Translations under genes and position numbers: made by a program
Assembly (NCBI RefSeq): GCF_900110835.1
Contig: NZ_FOJG01000001.1
Span: forward strand, 186,001 to 250,000
Direction: 5' to 3'
DNA length: 64,000 nucleotides
Source of the DNA: Chitinophaga arvensicola
GTDB lineage: Bacteria; Bacteroidota; Bacteroidia; Chitinophagales; Chitinophagaceae
Shown: positions 17,145 through 25,267 of the stretch, piece by piece
How positions within the stretch are numbered: the first letter of the stretch is position 1
Layout: each line of letters starts with the position of its first letter
The notes under the pieces: model-generated
Told to the model about the DNA's origin: nothing
The model's database searches: none
Seen by the model: the letters and a program-made list of their open reading frames with translations, nothing else

Positions 17145-17798
17145 ATGATTATCAATTTAAGTGAAACCAATTCATTGGTGGGAGAATGGTTAAGCGAAAT
17201 CAGGAATATAGAAGTTCAACAGGACCGTATGCGCTTCCGGCGTAATATGGAACGGCTGGGCGAAGTGGCCGCTTACGAGATCAGCAAAACGTTGGATTAC
17301 GAAGAAAAGGAAATTACTACCCCCATGGGTATTGCCAATTGCCGGGTACTGAAATCGCAGCCTGTACTGGCTACCATTTTACGTGCAGGGCTGGCATTGC
17401 ATCAGGGACTGCTGCATTATTTCGACAAAGCAGATCATGCGTTTATTTCCGCTTACCGCAAGCATAATCATGACGGTTCTTTCGATATCAGCCTGGAATA
17501 TGTTAGTACCCCTTCCATCGACGGACAGGTACTGATCCTTTCCGATCCGATGCTGGCGACCGGTTCTTCATTGGTAAAAACTATAGAACACCTGGAAGAA
17601 ATAGGCAAGCCCAGTCATATTCACCTGGTAGTAGCTATTGCCTGTACGGTAGGTATCGAATACGTATTACGCAATACCAAAGCGAATCTCACCATCTGGG
17701 CAGGAGACATCGATGATGAGCTGACCGCCAAAGGTTACATAGTACCTGGCCTCGGAGATGCAGGTGATCTGGCTTTTGGAAATAAATTACAACAATAG
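17145..17798 (+). CDS. upp: Uracil phosphoribosyltransferase
   Basis: A 217-residue type I phosphoribosyltransferase that makes UMP from uracil and PRPP. Family motifs are ATILRAGLALHQGLLHYF, the PRPP loop ILSDPMLATGSSLVKTI, and the C-terminal uracil-binding region WAGDIDDELTAKGYIVPGLGDAGDLAFG. A -7-like TAATTTGC at 17118-17125 precedes it. It ends at an unusually long hairpin terminator. Confidence 0.93.
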   Translation: MIINLSETNSLVGEWLSEIRNIEVQQDRMRFRRNMERLGEVAAYEISKTLDYEEKEITTPMGIANCRVLKSQPVLATILRAGLALHQGLLHYFDKADHAFISAYRKHNHDGSFDISLEYVSTPSIDGQVLILSDPMLATGSSLVKTIEHLEEIGKPSHIHLVVAIACTVGIEYVLRNTKANLTIWAGDIDDELTAKGYIVPGLGDAGDLAFGNKLQQ

Positions 17799-17815
17799 TT
17801 AAGAATAATCGTTTT

Positions 17816-17866
17816 ACGAATAGCAGTTTTGTATCTTTAAACAGATCAAAGCTGCTATTCGTTTTT
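17816..17866 (+). terminator. Long-stem terminator of upp
   Basis: Arms 17816-17826 and 17852-17862 pair perfectly and continue through a G-U pair to about 16 bp; a further ATCT/AGAT pairing lies inside. TTTT follows. Confidence 0.8.
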
Positions 17867-17965
17867 AAGAAATCGGATTTTAATACATGGATTTAATTTG
17901 AAATATGATTTAAATAGTGTACCTTCACCCGTATTGCATAAACCCTATGCTTTAAGCTTAATAAC

Positions 17966-18979
17966 ATGAAAAGAGCTTTACTATTCCTGGCCATATTACT
18001 TTATTTGAATCCTTTGCGGGCGCAGGACCCGCACTTTTCGCAGTTTTTCGCGTCACCGCTCACCCTTAACCCGGCTTATACAGGTTTATTTTCAGGAGAT
18101 TATCGTTTATCAGGAAACTATCGTTCACAATGGAGAAGCATCGCTACCCCCTTTGTTACCGGTACTGCTGCGATCGACTTCGGTATCTTAAAAAATGTAA
18201 TATCCTATACAGATATATGGGGAGTAGGTATCATGGCGATGTATGACAGAAGCGGCGGCGGAGCCCTTACTTCCAGTTATATTTCCTTCAGCACTGCCTA
18301 CCACAAAGGCTTGGACCCGGAAGGCAATCATACACTTGCGATCGGCTTACAAGGAACACTGGTGCAGAAAAGACTCGATAACAGTAAGCTGCAATTTGAA
18401 AACCAGATAGATAATAACGGTTACAATCCAATGATTCCCAGTAATGAAACCCTGGTGAATCCTAAGATTTCTTACTTCGATCCCAACATCGGTATTTTAT
18501 ATAATGGCCTCGTCGGAGAGTCTTCCAACATTTACCTGGGAGCCTCTTACTACCATATTACCCAACCCACCGAATCATTTATGAACCTTACCCAGAACCG
18601 GCTCAGCTACCGCTGGACGGTGCATGGTGGTGGTTCCGTTCCGGTAAACGGGAAAGACCGCTTTCATGGCAGCATCCTTTACATGAAACAAAGCACCGCT
18701 TCCGAACTCACTTTTGGCGGAGCCTACGGTTTTGCGCTCAGCGATATGGACGATAATCCCACTACCTTTTACCTGGGTAGCTGGTACCGTCTGAAAGATG
18801 CCGTTATTCCTTATGTAGGCGTAGAATTCAAAGGCTTCCAGGTGGGCCTTACCTACGATACCAACGTATCTACACTGAATCCAGCTTCCCATTACCGTGG
18901 TGGCGTGGAAATTTCACTGATCTATATTCATACCCGGAACCAGAACAATAAATACAAAACCCTCTGTCCACGCTTCTAG
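17966..18979 (+). CDS. PorP/SprF family type IX secretion system membrane protein
   Basis: A 337-residue outer-membrane beta-barrel protein with a signal peptide (1-19). It shows the family start AQDPHFSQFFASPLTLNPAYTGLFSGDYR followed by YRSQW and repeated aromatic-ended strands. PorP/SprF proteins anchor or assist secretion of specific adhesins by the type IX system, and many Bacteroidota encode numerous paralogues next to large gliding or adhesin proteins. Here it stands alone between two long hairpins, with no SprB-like adhesin nearby, so its client is unknown. Confidence 0.9.
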   Translation: MKRALLFLAILLYLNPLRAQDPHFSQFFASPLTLNPAYTGLFSGDYRLSGNYRSQWRSIATPFVTGTAAIDFGILKNVISYTDIWGVGIMAMYDRSGGGALTSSYISFSTAYHKGLDPEGNHTLAIGLQGTLVQKRLDNSKLQFENQIDNNGYNPMIPSNETLVNPKISYFDPNIGILYNGLVGESSNIYLGASYYHITQPTESFMNLTQNRLSYRWTVHGGGSVPVNGKDRFHGSILYMKQSTASELTFGGAYGFALSDMDDNPTTFYLGSWYRLKDAVIPYVGVEFKGFQVGLTYDTNVSTLNPASHYRGGVEISLIYIHTRNQNNKYKTLCPRF

Positions 18980-18995
18980 GACATTGATCATAAAG

Positions 18996-19078
18996 ATTTT
19001 AATAAGTATCCTGATTTGAGAAGATCGTAGCAAAGATGATCCGCTATGTCTTCCTCAAATCAGGATATTCGTTAAAAT
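18996..19078 (+). terminator. Very long imperfect hairpin after the PorP/SprF gene
   Basis: A perfect 14-bp stem (19007-19020 with 19054-19067) is extended outward by a 7-bp pairing (18996-19002 with 19072-19078) and inward by short pairings. Total span 83 bases. It lacks a good T-tract, so it could be a terminator, an mRNA 3' stabiliser or part of a small RNA. Confidence 0.6.
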
Positions 19079-19172
19079 GATGGTAATCATAGAAATTTTG
19101 CCTTAGTTTCGTTGCTCTTTCATAAAAACAGGAACAAACACAAATTCAGTCATACTTAAAAATAATCAGGCG

Positions 19173-19937
19173 TTGTTTTCATTCAGAGAGGTACTGTCGG
19201 CTGTTCAGTCTTACGGAAAAGCCCACCAATTTATACTACAGCATAAATTATGGAAATGGATCCTGATTCCGGGAGTCATTTATTGCCTGCTTTTTTTTAC
19301 AGGCTTTTATTTCGTTTGGGGCTACTCCGGTGATTTTGTGGAATACCTCACCCGGCTGATGCACATCACCGAATGGGTACAGGACCTGGAAAGCAGCTGG
19401 CTAAGCTTCCTTTTTATACTGGTTGCTTTTTCGATCCGCATTGTATTTGTTTTCTGGTACTTCTCTTACTTTAAATACCTGTTCCTCATCGTAGCATCTC
19501 CCGTATTTTCCTATTTATCGGAGAAAACGGAAGCGATCCTCGATCATAAAGAATTTCCTTTCAGCTGGTCCCAACTCGGACAGGATATCCTGAGAGGAAT
19601 AAAAATGTCCTGCCGTAATATCGTTTACCAGACCGCTGCAATACTTGTATTGCTGCTGGTATCTTTCATACCCGTTGTAGGCTGGCTCACGCCCATGCTG
19701 GGCTTCTTTATTGAGTCGTACTTTTATGGATTTTCCATGATGGATTATAGCTGCGAACGGCACCGTTTAAACATGTCACAGAGCATTGATTTTATCCGTC
19801 AGCACCGGGGCATGGCCATCGGCAACGGCATGGTGTTCTACCTGTTTATGCTCATTCCCGTACTGGGCTGGATGCTGGCCCCTTCGTATGCGGTGATTGC
19901 GGCCACTATTGACTTACAAACAAAAAGACTGAAATAA
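19173..19937 (+). CDS. EI24/CysZ-like integral membrane protein
   Basis: A 254-residue protein starting with TTG (FSFREVLSAVQSYGKAHQFI). It has about four to five strongly hydrophobic segments (about residues 28-52, 75-115, 150-180, 215-245) and the EI24-like sequence SCRNIVYQTAAILVLLLVSFIPVVGW with YGFSMMDYSCER. E. coli CysZ is a sulfate permease of this family, but no sulfate-assimilation genes are near, so the substrate is unknown. The stop codon overlaps the ATG of the next gene by one base (TAATG), implying translational coupling. Confidence 0.8.
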   Translation: MFSFREVLSAVQSYGKAHQFILQHKLWKWILIPGVIYCLLFFTGFYFVWGYSGDFVEYLTRLMHITEWVQDLESSWLSFLFILVAFSIRIVFVFWYFSYFKYLFLIVASPVFSYLSEKTEAILDHKEFPFSWSQLGQDILRGIKMSCRNIVYQTAAILVLLLVSFIPVVGWLTPMLGFFIESYFYGFSMMDYSCERHRLNMSQSIDFIRQHRGMAIGNGMVFYLFMLIPVLGWMLAPSYAVIAATIDLQTKRLK

Positions 19938-20653
19938 TGAATACTCCCGGCAAAGTGTATCTGGTTCCGACGGTATTGAGCGCCGATGCCCTGTTCAGCA
20001 TTCCTGCATATGTTACCGCTATCGTGCAGCAACTGTCTGTTTTTTATGTAGAAAATGAAAGAACTGCCCGCCGCTACTTAAAGTCGCTGGACAGAAATAT
20101 CAATATAGATAACCTGCAGCTGCTGGTGATGAATGAAAATCAACCGCCAGACCTGGTGATCGCCAAAAAACTATTGCTGGAAGGAAAAGATATAGGTATC
20201 CTGAGTGAAGCCGGCTGCCCTGCTATTGCCGATCCAGGCCACCTGGTAGTGAAGCTGGCGCACAGCATCGACGCCCGCGTGATTCCTATGATTGGCCCCA
20301 ATTCCATGCTGCTGGCCCTCATGGGCTCCGGTATGAACGGGCAGAATTTCCAGTTTGTAGGCTACCTCCCTATCAAACCACCGGAAAGAACTAAAATGAT
20401 AAGGGAACTGGAACAAGAATCAGAAAAGAAAAAGCAAACCCAGCTTTTCATTGAAACACCCTACCGGAATAACCAGCTGCTAAAGGACATCCTTGATAAC
20501 TGTAAAGACTATACGCAGGTTTGTATTGCAGCAGATATTACGGCGCCCACAGAATATATAAAAACAAAAACGGTAAAGGAGTGGAAGAAACAATTACCTG
20601 ATCTTCACAAAAGACCGGCTATATTCCTCCTCTACGCCGCAGGAAAGGAATAA
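19937..20653 (+). CDS. RsmI-like tetrapyrrole-methylase-fold SAM methyltransferase
   Basis: A 238-residue member of the tetrapyrrole methylase fold, similar to RsmI (16S rRNA C1402 2'-O-methyltransferase). Motifs: GKVYLVPTVLS at the start, DIGILSEAGCPAIADPGHLVV, and PMIGPNSMLLALMGSGMNGQNFQFVGYLP. The shorter length and altered PMIGPNS loop (RsmI has PLPGPSA) mark the second Bacteroidota subgroup, whose substrate I cannot name. It overlaps the upstream membrane protein gene by one base and ends in a perfect bidirectional terminator. Confidence 0.85.
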   Translation: MNTPGKVYLVPTVLSADALFSIPAYVTAIVQQLSVFYVENERTARRYLKSLDRNINIDNLQLLVMNENQPPDLVIAKKLLLEGKDIGILSEAGCPAIADPGHLVVKLAHSIDARVIPMIGPNSMLLALMGSGMNGQNFQFVGYLPIKPPERTKMIRELEQESEKKKQTQLFIETPYRNNQLLKDILDNCKDYTQVCIAADITAPTEYIKTKTVKEWKKQLPDLHKRPAIFLLYAAGKE

Positions 20654-20697
20654 AATGAAACGGGGATTTTGCTATATGGCAAAATCCCCGTTTCATT
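20654..20697. terminator. Perfect bidirectional terminator
   Basis: A 19-bp perfect stem (20654-20672 with 20679-20697) with a 6-base loop. It overlaps the stop codon of the minus-strand gene at 20696. Confidence 0.85.
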
Positions 20698-21085
20698 AAG
20701 GCAGATCCTGTCTCGCAGGATCTTTGATAGAAATGATACTGTCTACAATAAAGGGACTGTATCCTCTCCAGGGAATTGCTCCCAGATATTCTTTATAATG
20801 AAGCTCCACTATTTTTCCGCTCGCCGTCATTAATTGCTGTGCAATCCTTTCGCTGCTTACAGAAAACTGGAATTCGTTCGACTGGATAGTACCGGCTACC
20901 TTTCCCCGGTAACCCGACTGGATCAATTTGCCTTCATAGGTTTTAAAGACGTACCCCTTCTGCACAAAATAATTCAGCTCCCCGGCCTTCACGCCTTGTC
21001 CGAAAACAAAATAGTATTTGTAGAAGAAAATACCTCCCAGAACCAGTATGATAATAGATACAACGATAAAGACAAACCTGCCCAT
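20696..21085 (-). CDS. Small conserved single-pass membrane protein, unknown function
   Basis: A 129-residue protein with one N-terminal transmembrane segment (about 4-25) and a soluble domain (GELNYFVQKGYVFKTYEGKLIQSG, ELHYKEYLGAIPWRGYSPFIVDSI). I recall this as a conserved Bacteroidota protein, often misnamed 6-phosphogluconate dehydrogenase, though nothing here resembles that enzyme. It sits 23 bp after the M28 peptidase gene on the same strand and is probably cotranscribed with it. Confidence 0.8.
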   Translation of the reverse strand: MGRFVFIVVSIIILVLGGIFFYKYYFVFGQGVKAGELNYFVQKGYVFKTYEGKLIQSGYRGKVAGTIQSNEFQFSVSSERIAQQLMTASGKIVELHYKEYLGAIPWRGYSPFIVDSIISIKDPARQDLP

Positions 21086-21108
21086 ATGTAAAGTTTAGTG
21101 ATGGATGA

Positions 21109-22482
21109 TCAGAAATTCTTATCTACAAGATAAATGAAAGCTGCCATACCAAAAGCACCCAATTCAAGTTCTCTTTTATTTACTGCCTCAAACACATCAT
21201 TGCCTGCATGGTGGATGTCGAAATAACGTTGCGAATCCGGATAAAGTTCAGCCATTGGCGTACCAATGGCGGCATTTAACTGACCTACATCTACCCCACC
21301 ACCTGGTTCATCAAAATCGTGTAAGCCATACGGCTCCAGCAGTGGCTTCCAGCTATTGACTTTCGCTTTCAGTGTTGCATTCATCGTAGTGGTAAAGCCT
21401 CGTGGAGTAAAGCCACCCGCATCGCTTTCCAATGCAAAAATATGCTTCTCACCAAGTGCTTTAGCCACTTCGGCGTACTTCTTACCGCCACGGGTACCGT
21501 TTTCCTCGTTGGCAAACAATACCACGCGCAGGGTATGTTCGGGGCGCATGTTCAGCGCTTTAAAGGCACGTAATACTTCGATAGATTGTACACAACCGGC
21601 GCCATCATCATGCGCCCCTTCCGCCACATCCCAGGAATCGAGGTGGCCGCCCACCGTAATGTACTGATCAGGGTATTTACTGCCTTTAAATTCCGCTATT
21701 ACATTATGACCAATAGTATCCTGTTTCATTTCACAATTGGTGCGGAGGAATACGCTGGCACTGTTATCGTCTTTGATGCGGTCACTCAGGCGGTCCGCAT
21801 CTTCCAGACCAATGGCCACCGCAGGAATCAGCGGGTAGGCGCTATCGTATTGCATAGCACCTGTATGCGGGAAGTTGTTGGCGCCATGCGACATAGACCT
21901 TACAATCACGGCCAATGCGCCATATTTCGCAGCTCTGCTGGCTCCCTGGCCACGGTACTTCACCGCATCGCCATAGGAATGGAACGTTTTGATAAACGTA
22001 GGATTGAAATGGTAGTTATAAAAAACGATCTTTCCTTTCACCTGGTCTTTCTTCGCCTCCAGGTCTTCAAAGGAAGATACCTCCAGTACCGGTGCAGTAA
22101 CCCCATCCGGGCCACTGCCTACTGAGTTACCCAGGGCCAGTATTTCCAGGGGGGGCATGAAATCACGTCTTTTTGAGATGATACGGGCTTCTTCCTTTGC
22201 GCCTCTCACCCAATGCGGCACCATACATTCCTGCAGGTAAACCGTATCGGCACCGGCGGCCTTTAACGCATTTACACCCCATTGCTCGGCTTTGGGCATT
22301 TGCGGAGACCCCGCCAAACGACCACCAATCTGCTTGGTGAGCACCCGTAAATTCTCGTAGGCACTACTATGGGTCAACACTTCATCAGCAAGTTTTCTCA
22401 AGGTCACTGAATCACTCTCCTGCGCCACTGCCACGGCCGGCAGCGCACAGGCTAACAAAATTGGCACAACATATTTTCTCAT
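21109..22482 (-). CDS. Exported M28-family zinc peptidase (carboxypeptidase Q-like)
   Basis: A 457-residue protein with a signal peptide (1-20). A PA-like insert (about 120-240) precedes a two-zinc M28 aminopeptidase domain: GGHLDSWDVAEGAHDDGAGC (His and bridging Asp), ANEENGTRGG (catalytic Glu pair), ALESDAGGF (Asp) and FDIHHAGNDVF (His). It would cleave dipeptides or N-terminal residues of peptides in the periplasm or outside the cell. Divergent from bshA. Confidence 0.9.
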   Translation of the reverse strand: MRKYVVPILLACALPAVAVAQESDSVTLRKLADEVLTHSSAYENLRVLTKQIGGRLAGSPQMPKAEQWGVNALKAAGADTVYLQECMVPHWVRGAKEEARIISKRRDFMPPLEILALGNSVGSGPDGVTAPVLEVSSFEDLEAKKDQVKGKIVFYNYHFNPTFIKTFHSYGDAVKYRGQGASRAAKYGALAVIVRSMSHGANNFPHTGAMQYDSAYPLIPAVAIGLEDADRLSDRIKDDNSASVFLRTNCEMKQDTIGHNVIAEFKGSKYPDQYITVGGHLDSWDVAEGAHDDGAGCVQSIEVLRAFKALNMRPEHTLRVVLFANEENGTRGGKKYAEVAKALGEKHIFALESDAGGFTPRGFTTTMNATLKAKVNSWKPLLEPYGLHDFDEPGGGVDVGQLNAAIGTPMAELYPDSQRYFDIHHAGNDVFEAVNKRELELGAFGMAAFIYLVDKNF

Positions 22483-22630
22483 TGCAGCAGGTTAATTTAT
22501 GGTTAAAACTACTAAAAAAGCCGAACCGGGAAAGTAGAAAGGTACCTGCGGTAGTTATGTGCCAGCCAATACCCCGGTACCGCTCATCCCACCAGACCTG
22601 TACATGATGCAATATCCCTATGGTTTTTAG

Positions 22631-22638
22631 TACCTTTG
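22631..22638 (+). promoter_or_regulatory. -7 element of bshA
   Basis: TACCTTTG followed by C, a full match to TAnnTTTG, 21 bases before the ATG. No matching -33 box. Confidence 0.5.
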
Positions 22639-22659
22639 CAGAATGCAAAAAAATAACTC

Positions 22660-23799
22660 ATGCGCATAGGAATAGTATGTTACCCTACCTACGGTGGTAG
22701 TGGGGTGTTGGCCACAGAGCTGGGAAAGGCCCTGGCAGATAAAGGCCATATGGTTCACTTTATTACATATCAACAGCCGGTAAGGCTCAACGCGTTTCAC
22801 GCTAATATATATTATCACGAAGTTCAGGTCCCTACATATCCGCTTTTTGATTTCCCTCCCTATGAGTCCGCTCTCAGCAGCACCATGGTGGATGTGATCA
22901 TTAACCAGAAACTGGACCTCCTGCACGTTCACTACGCCATTCCGCACGCTTCTACCGCCTATATGGCCAAGCAGATCGTGAAGAAACACGGCAGAACAGT
23001 GCCTTTTATCACCACCCTGCACGGTACAGATATTACCCTGGTAGGTAAGGACAAAACCTACGAACCGGTGGTTACCTTCTCTATCAATGAATCAGATGCT
23101 ATTACAGCGGTTTCTGAAAACCTGCGGGATGAGACCTATAAATCGTTCCCGATAGAAAAGGATATCTCGGTGATCTACAACTTTGTGGATACCCAGCGTT
23201 TCAGCCGCCGGGAACTGCCTCATTTCAGAAAGGCGATTGCCCCGAACGGCGAAAAGATCCTGTTACACGTATCCAACTTCCGTAAAGTAAAACGCGTACC
23301 GGATGTGGTAAAGATCTTTGCCCTAGTGCGTAAGGAAATTCCTGCAAAACTGCTGCTGGTAGGTGATGGTCCGGACAGGCCTTCCATTGAATGCCTCTGC
23401 CGCGAATTAGGAATCTGTGAAGATGTAAGGTTTGTTGGTAAACAGGAACAACTGGAAGATGTGATGTCGATTAGTGATTTATTCCTGCTGCCATCAGAAT
23501 ATGAAAGCTTTGGATTAGCCGCACTGGAAGCCATGGCTGCCCAGGTACCGGTTATTTCCTCCAATGCAGGTGGTTTACCGGAAATCAACATTCCCGGCGA
23601 AACCGGCTACATGAGTAATGTAGGTGATGTGGAAGGCATGGCAGCTCATGCTATTAAACTGTTGCAGGATGAAACCTTGCTGGCAAAAGTAAGAAAGGGT
23701 GCATGGGAACAGGCACAACGCTTCCATATTGATAACATCATCCCGCAATACGAAGCATTATATGAAGAAGTGTTGCTGAAACAGGTGCAATTGCTTTAA
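22660..23799 (+). CDS. bshA: N-acetyl-alpha-D-glucosaminyl L-malate synthase
   Basis: A 379-residue GT4 glycosyltransferase that transfers GlcNAc from UDP-GlcNAc to L-malate, the first step of bacillithiol synthesis. The N-terminus MRIGIVCYPTYGGSGVLATELG and HFITYQQPVRL, the STMVDVIINQKLDLLHVHYAIPHA region and the nucleotide-binding LLPSEYESFGLAALEAMA with EINIPGETGY are diagnostic. Length is normal. bshB and bshC are not nearby. Its 3' end overlaps that of the convergent EnvC-like gene by four bases. Confidence 0.95.
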   Translation: MRIGIVCYPTYGGSGVLATELGKALADKGHMVHFITYQQPVRLNAFHANIYYHEVQVPTYPLFDFPPYESALSSTMVDVIINQKLDLLHVHYAIPHASTAYMAKQIVKKHGRTVPFITTLHGTDITLVGKDKTYEPVVTFSINESDAITAVSENLRDETYKSFPIEKDISVIYNFVDTQRFSRRELPHFRKAIAPNGEKILLHVSNFRKVKRVPDVVKIFALVRKEIPAKLLLVGDGPDRPSIECLCRELGICEDVRFVGKQEQLEDVMSISDLFLLPSEYESFGLAALEAMAAQVPVISSNAGGLPEINIPGETGYMSNVGDVEGMAAHAIKLLQDETLLAKVRKGAWEQAQRFHIDNIIPQYEALYEEVLLKQVQLL

Positions 23800-25181
23800 C
23801 GGCTGCGGATCCATCGTTCGGGATTCTGTTTCACCATATTCCGGTATATCTGTAATTCTATCTCGCCTGTATTACTACCAGGACCAGATGCGGCCACGCC
23901 CAGTATTTGCCCGCGCTTTACAGAAGCCCCTTTGCTGACACGAACATCGAGCAACCGCACATAGTTGGTAAAATATTTTCCATGGCGCAGGGTAACCATA
24001 TATCCTGCGCCTGGTACCATAAATACCATAATTACTTCCCCGTCGAAAATGGCTTTTACAGCCGCTCCTTTTCCAGTGGCAATGATAATACCATTGTGAT
24101 CCACATCAATTTTGCCCACTTTTCCAGCCCCGAAATGCCCGGTGATGCGGCCTGCTTCCACCGGCCACGGTAAACGACCACGATTGGCTTCAAAATCACG
24201 TGACAGCGTTAATGCTTCCGGTGTGGCAGCCAATACATCTTCATTGGACGTTTTGGCCACCGGCATATCTTCCTCTTCTTCTTTTTCTTCCTTTTCTACT
24301 TTTACCGGCACTTTCTTACCAGCTTTCTTTGCGGCGTTGGCAGCTGCCAGCGCCGCTCTTTTCCGGGCAGCAGCCTGTTCCCGCCTCTTTGCATCGGCGG
24401 CTTTCCTGCGTGCCAGCGCCTGTGCGGCCGCTTTCTTCTGTGCGGCAGCGATCTCCCGCCGGATAGCATCCTGGATAGCATTATCTACCTGCCGGGCTTC
24501 GGCCTGATTTTTCCGGATCCGTTGCTGTAACTCCTGTTCCTGGTCTTTCAGCTGGGCAATTGCTTTATCTGCCTCTTTCTTATCCGCCATCAGGTCTACC
24601 TTGTAACGCTGTTCTGTTTTTAGGGCGCCGGTTTTCTGCGCCCGCTGCTGTTGCAGGGCCACCAGCTTCTCCGTTAACAGTGCGCGGGTAGATAACAGGC
24701 TTTCTGCCTCCTTACGCCGGTGTTCCCGGTATTGCTGCAGGTATTGGTACCGGCGGAGTGCATCATTAAAACTGGTAGCGGAAAAAAAGAAATTCAATAC
24801 CCCGTAGGAGTCACGCGTTTTGTAAGCGTATACGACCAGTTGTGCATACCGGGCCCGGAGCGAATCTACTTCCCGCTCCAGCGTTTGTACGTTACTGTTA
24901 GTATTGTTAATATCTCCTTCTATGGAGCTGATTTCATTGTTGATAGAAAGGATCTGTGCATTACGGCTGGAGATTTTCTGCAGCAGTTCCTTTTGCAGCG
25001 CTACGTTCTGCCGGGTAGATTTCTTCGTTTGCGCCAGTTCCTTATTTGCTGCTGCTATTTCTTTCAATAGCTCCTGCTTGCGGTTTTCAAGTGCCGCGCG
25101 CGAGGGATTACCGCCCCGCTGTGCAAACGCCAGCGCAGGCAATAGCCATAGAGCCATCAAAAGAGGGATCAACTTTCTCAA
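23796..25181 (-). CDS. EnvC-like murein hydrolase activator with degenerate LytM domain (copy 1)
   Basis: A 461-residue protein with signal peptide (ending ALAFAQ), a long coiled coil (about 25-260) and a C-terminal LytM/M23 domain. The zinc-binding positions are lost: the HxxxD site reads DHNGIII and the HxH site reads ELQ in GEIELQIY. That pattern is typical of EnvC-type proteins, which do not cut the wall but activate amidases during division. The frame opens at a TTG (25181). An ATG ten bases upstream would join in frame if the T8 run had one more T, giving a start like that of copy 2. Downstream member of the dut-TPR-DUF4292-EnvC block. Confidence 0.85.
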   Translation of the reverse strand: MRKLIPLLMALWLLPALAFAQRGGNPSRAALENRKQELLKEIAAANKELAQTKKSTRQNVALQKELLQKISSRNAQILSINNEISSIEGDINNTNSNVQTLEREVDSLRARYAQLVVYAYKTRDSYGVLNFFFSATSFNDALRRYQYLQQYREHRRKEAESLLSTRALLTEKLVALQQQRAQKTGALKTEQRYKVDLMADKKEADKAIAQLKDQEQELQQRIRKNQAEARQVDNAIQDAIRREIAAAQKKAAAQALARRKAADAKRREQAAARKRAALAAANAAKKAGKKVPVKVEKEEKEEEEDMPVAKTSNEDVLAATPEALTLSRDFEANRGRLPWPVEAGRITGHFGAGKVGKIDVDHNGIIIATGKGAAVKAIFDGEVIMVFMVPGAGYMVTLRHGKYFTNYVRLLDVRVSKGASVKRGQILGVAASGPGSNTGEIELQIYRNMVKQNPERWIRSR

Positions 25182-25210
25182 AAAAAATGCATTTGGTTAG
25201 TAAGCGCAAA

Positions 25211-25238
25211 GCTGAAAGCACCCTTAAATGCTTTCAGC
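25211..25238 (-). terminator. Weak hairpin between the two EnvC-like genes
   Basis: A perfect 10-bp stem (25211-25220 with 25229-25238) with a short T-stretch on the minus strand. It may attenuate rather than stop read-through into copy 1. Confidence 0.45.
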
Positions 25239-25267
25239 TTTATCTCGTATAGTTTCAGTTATTTAAA

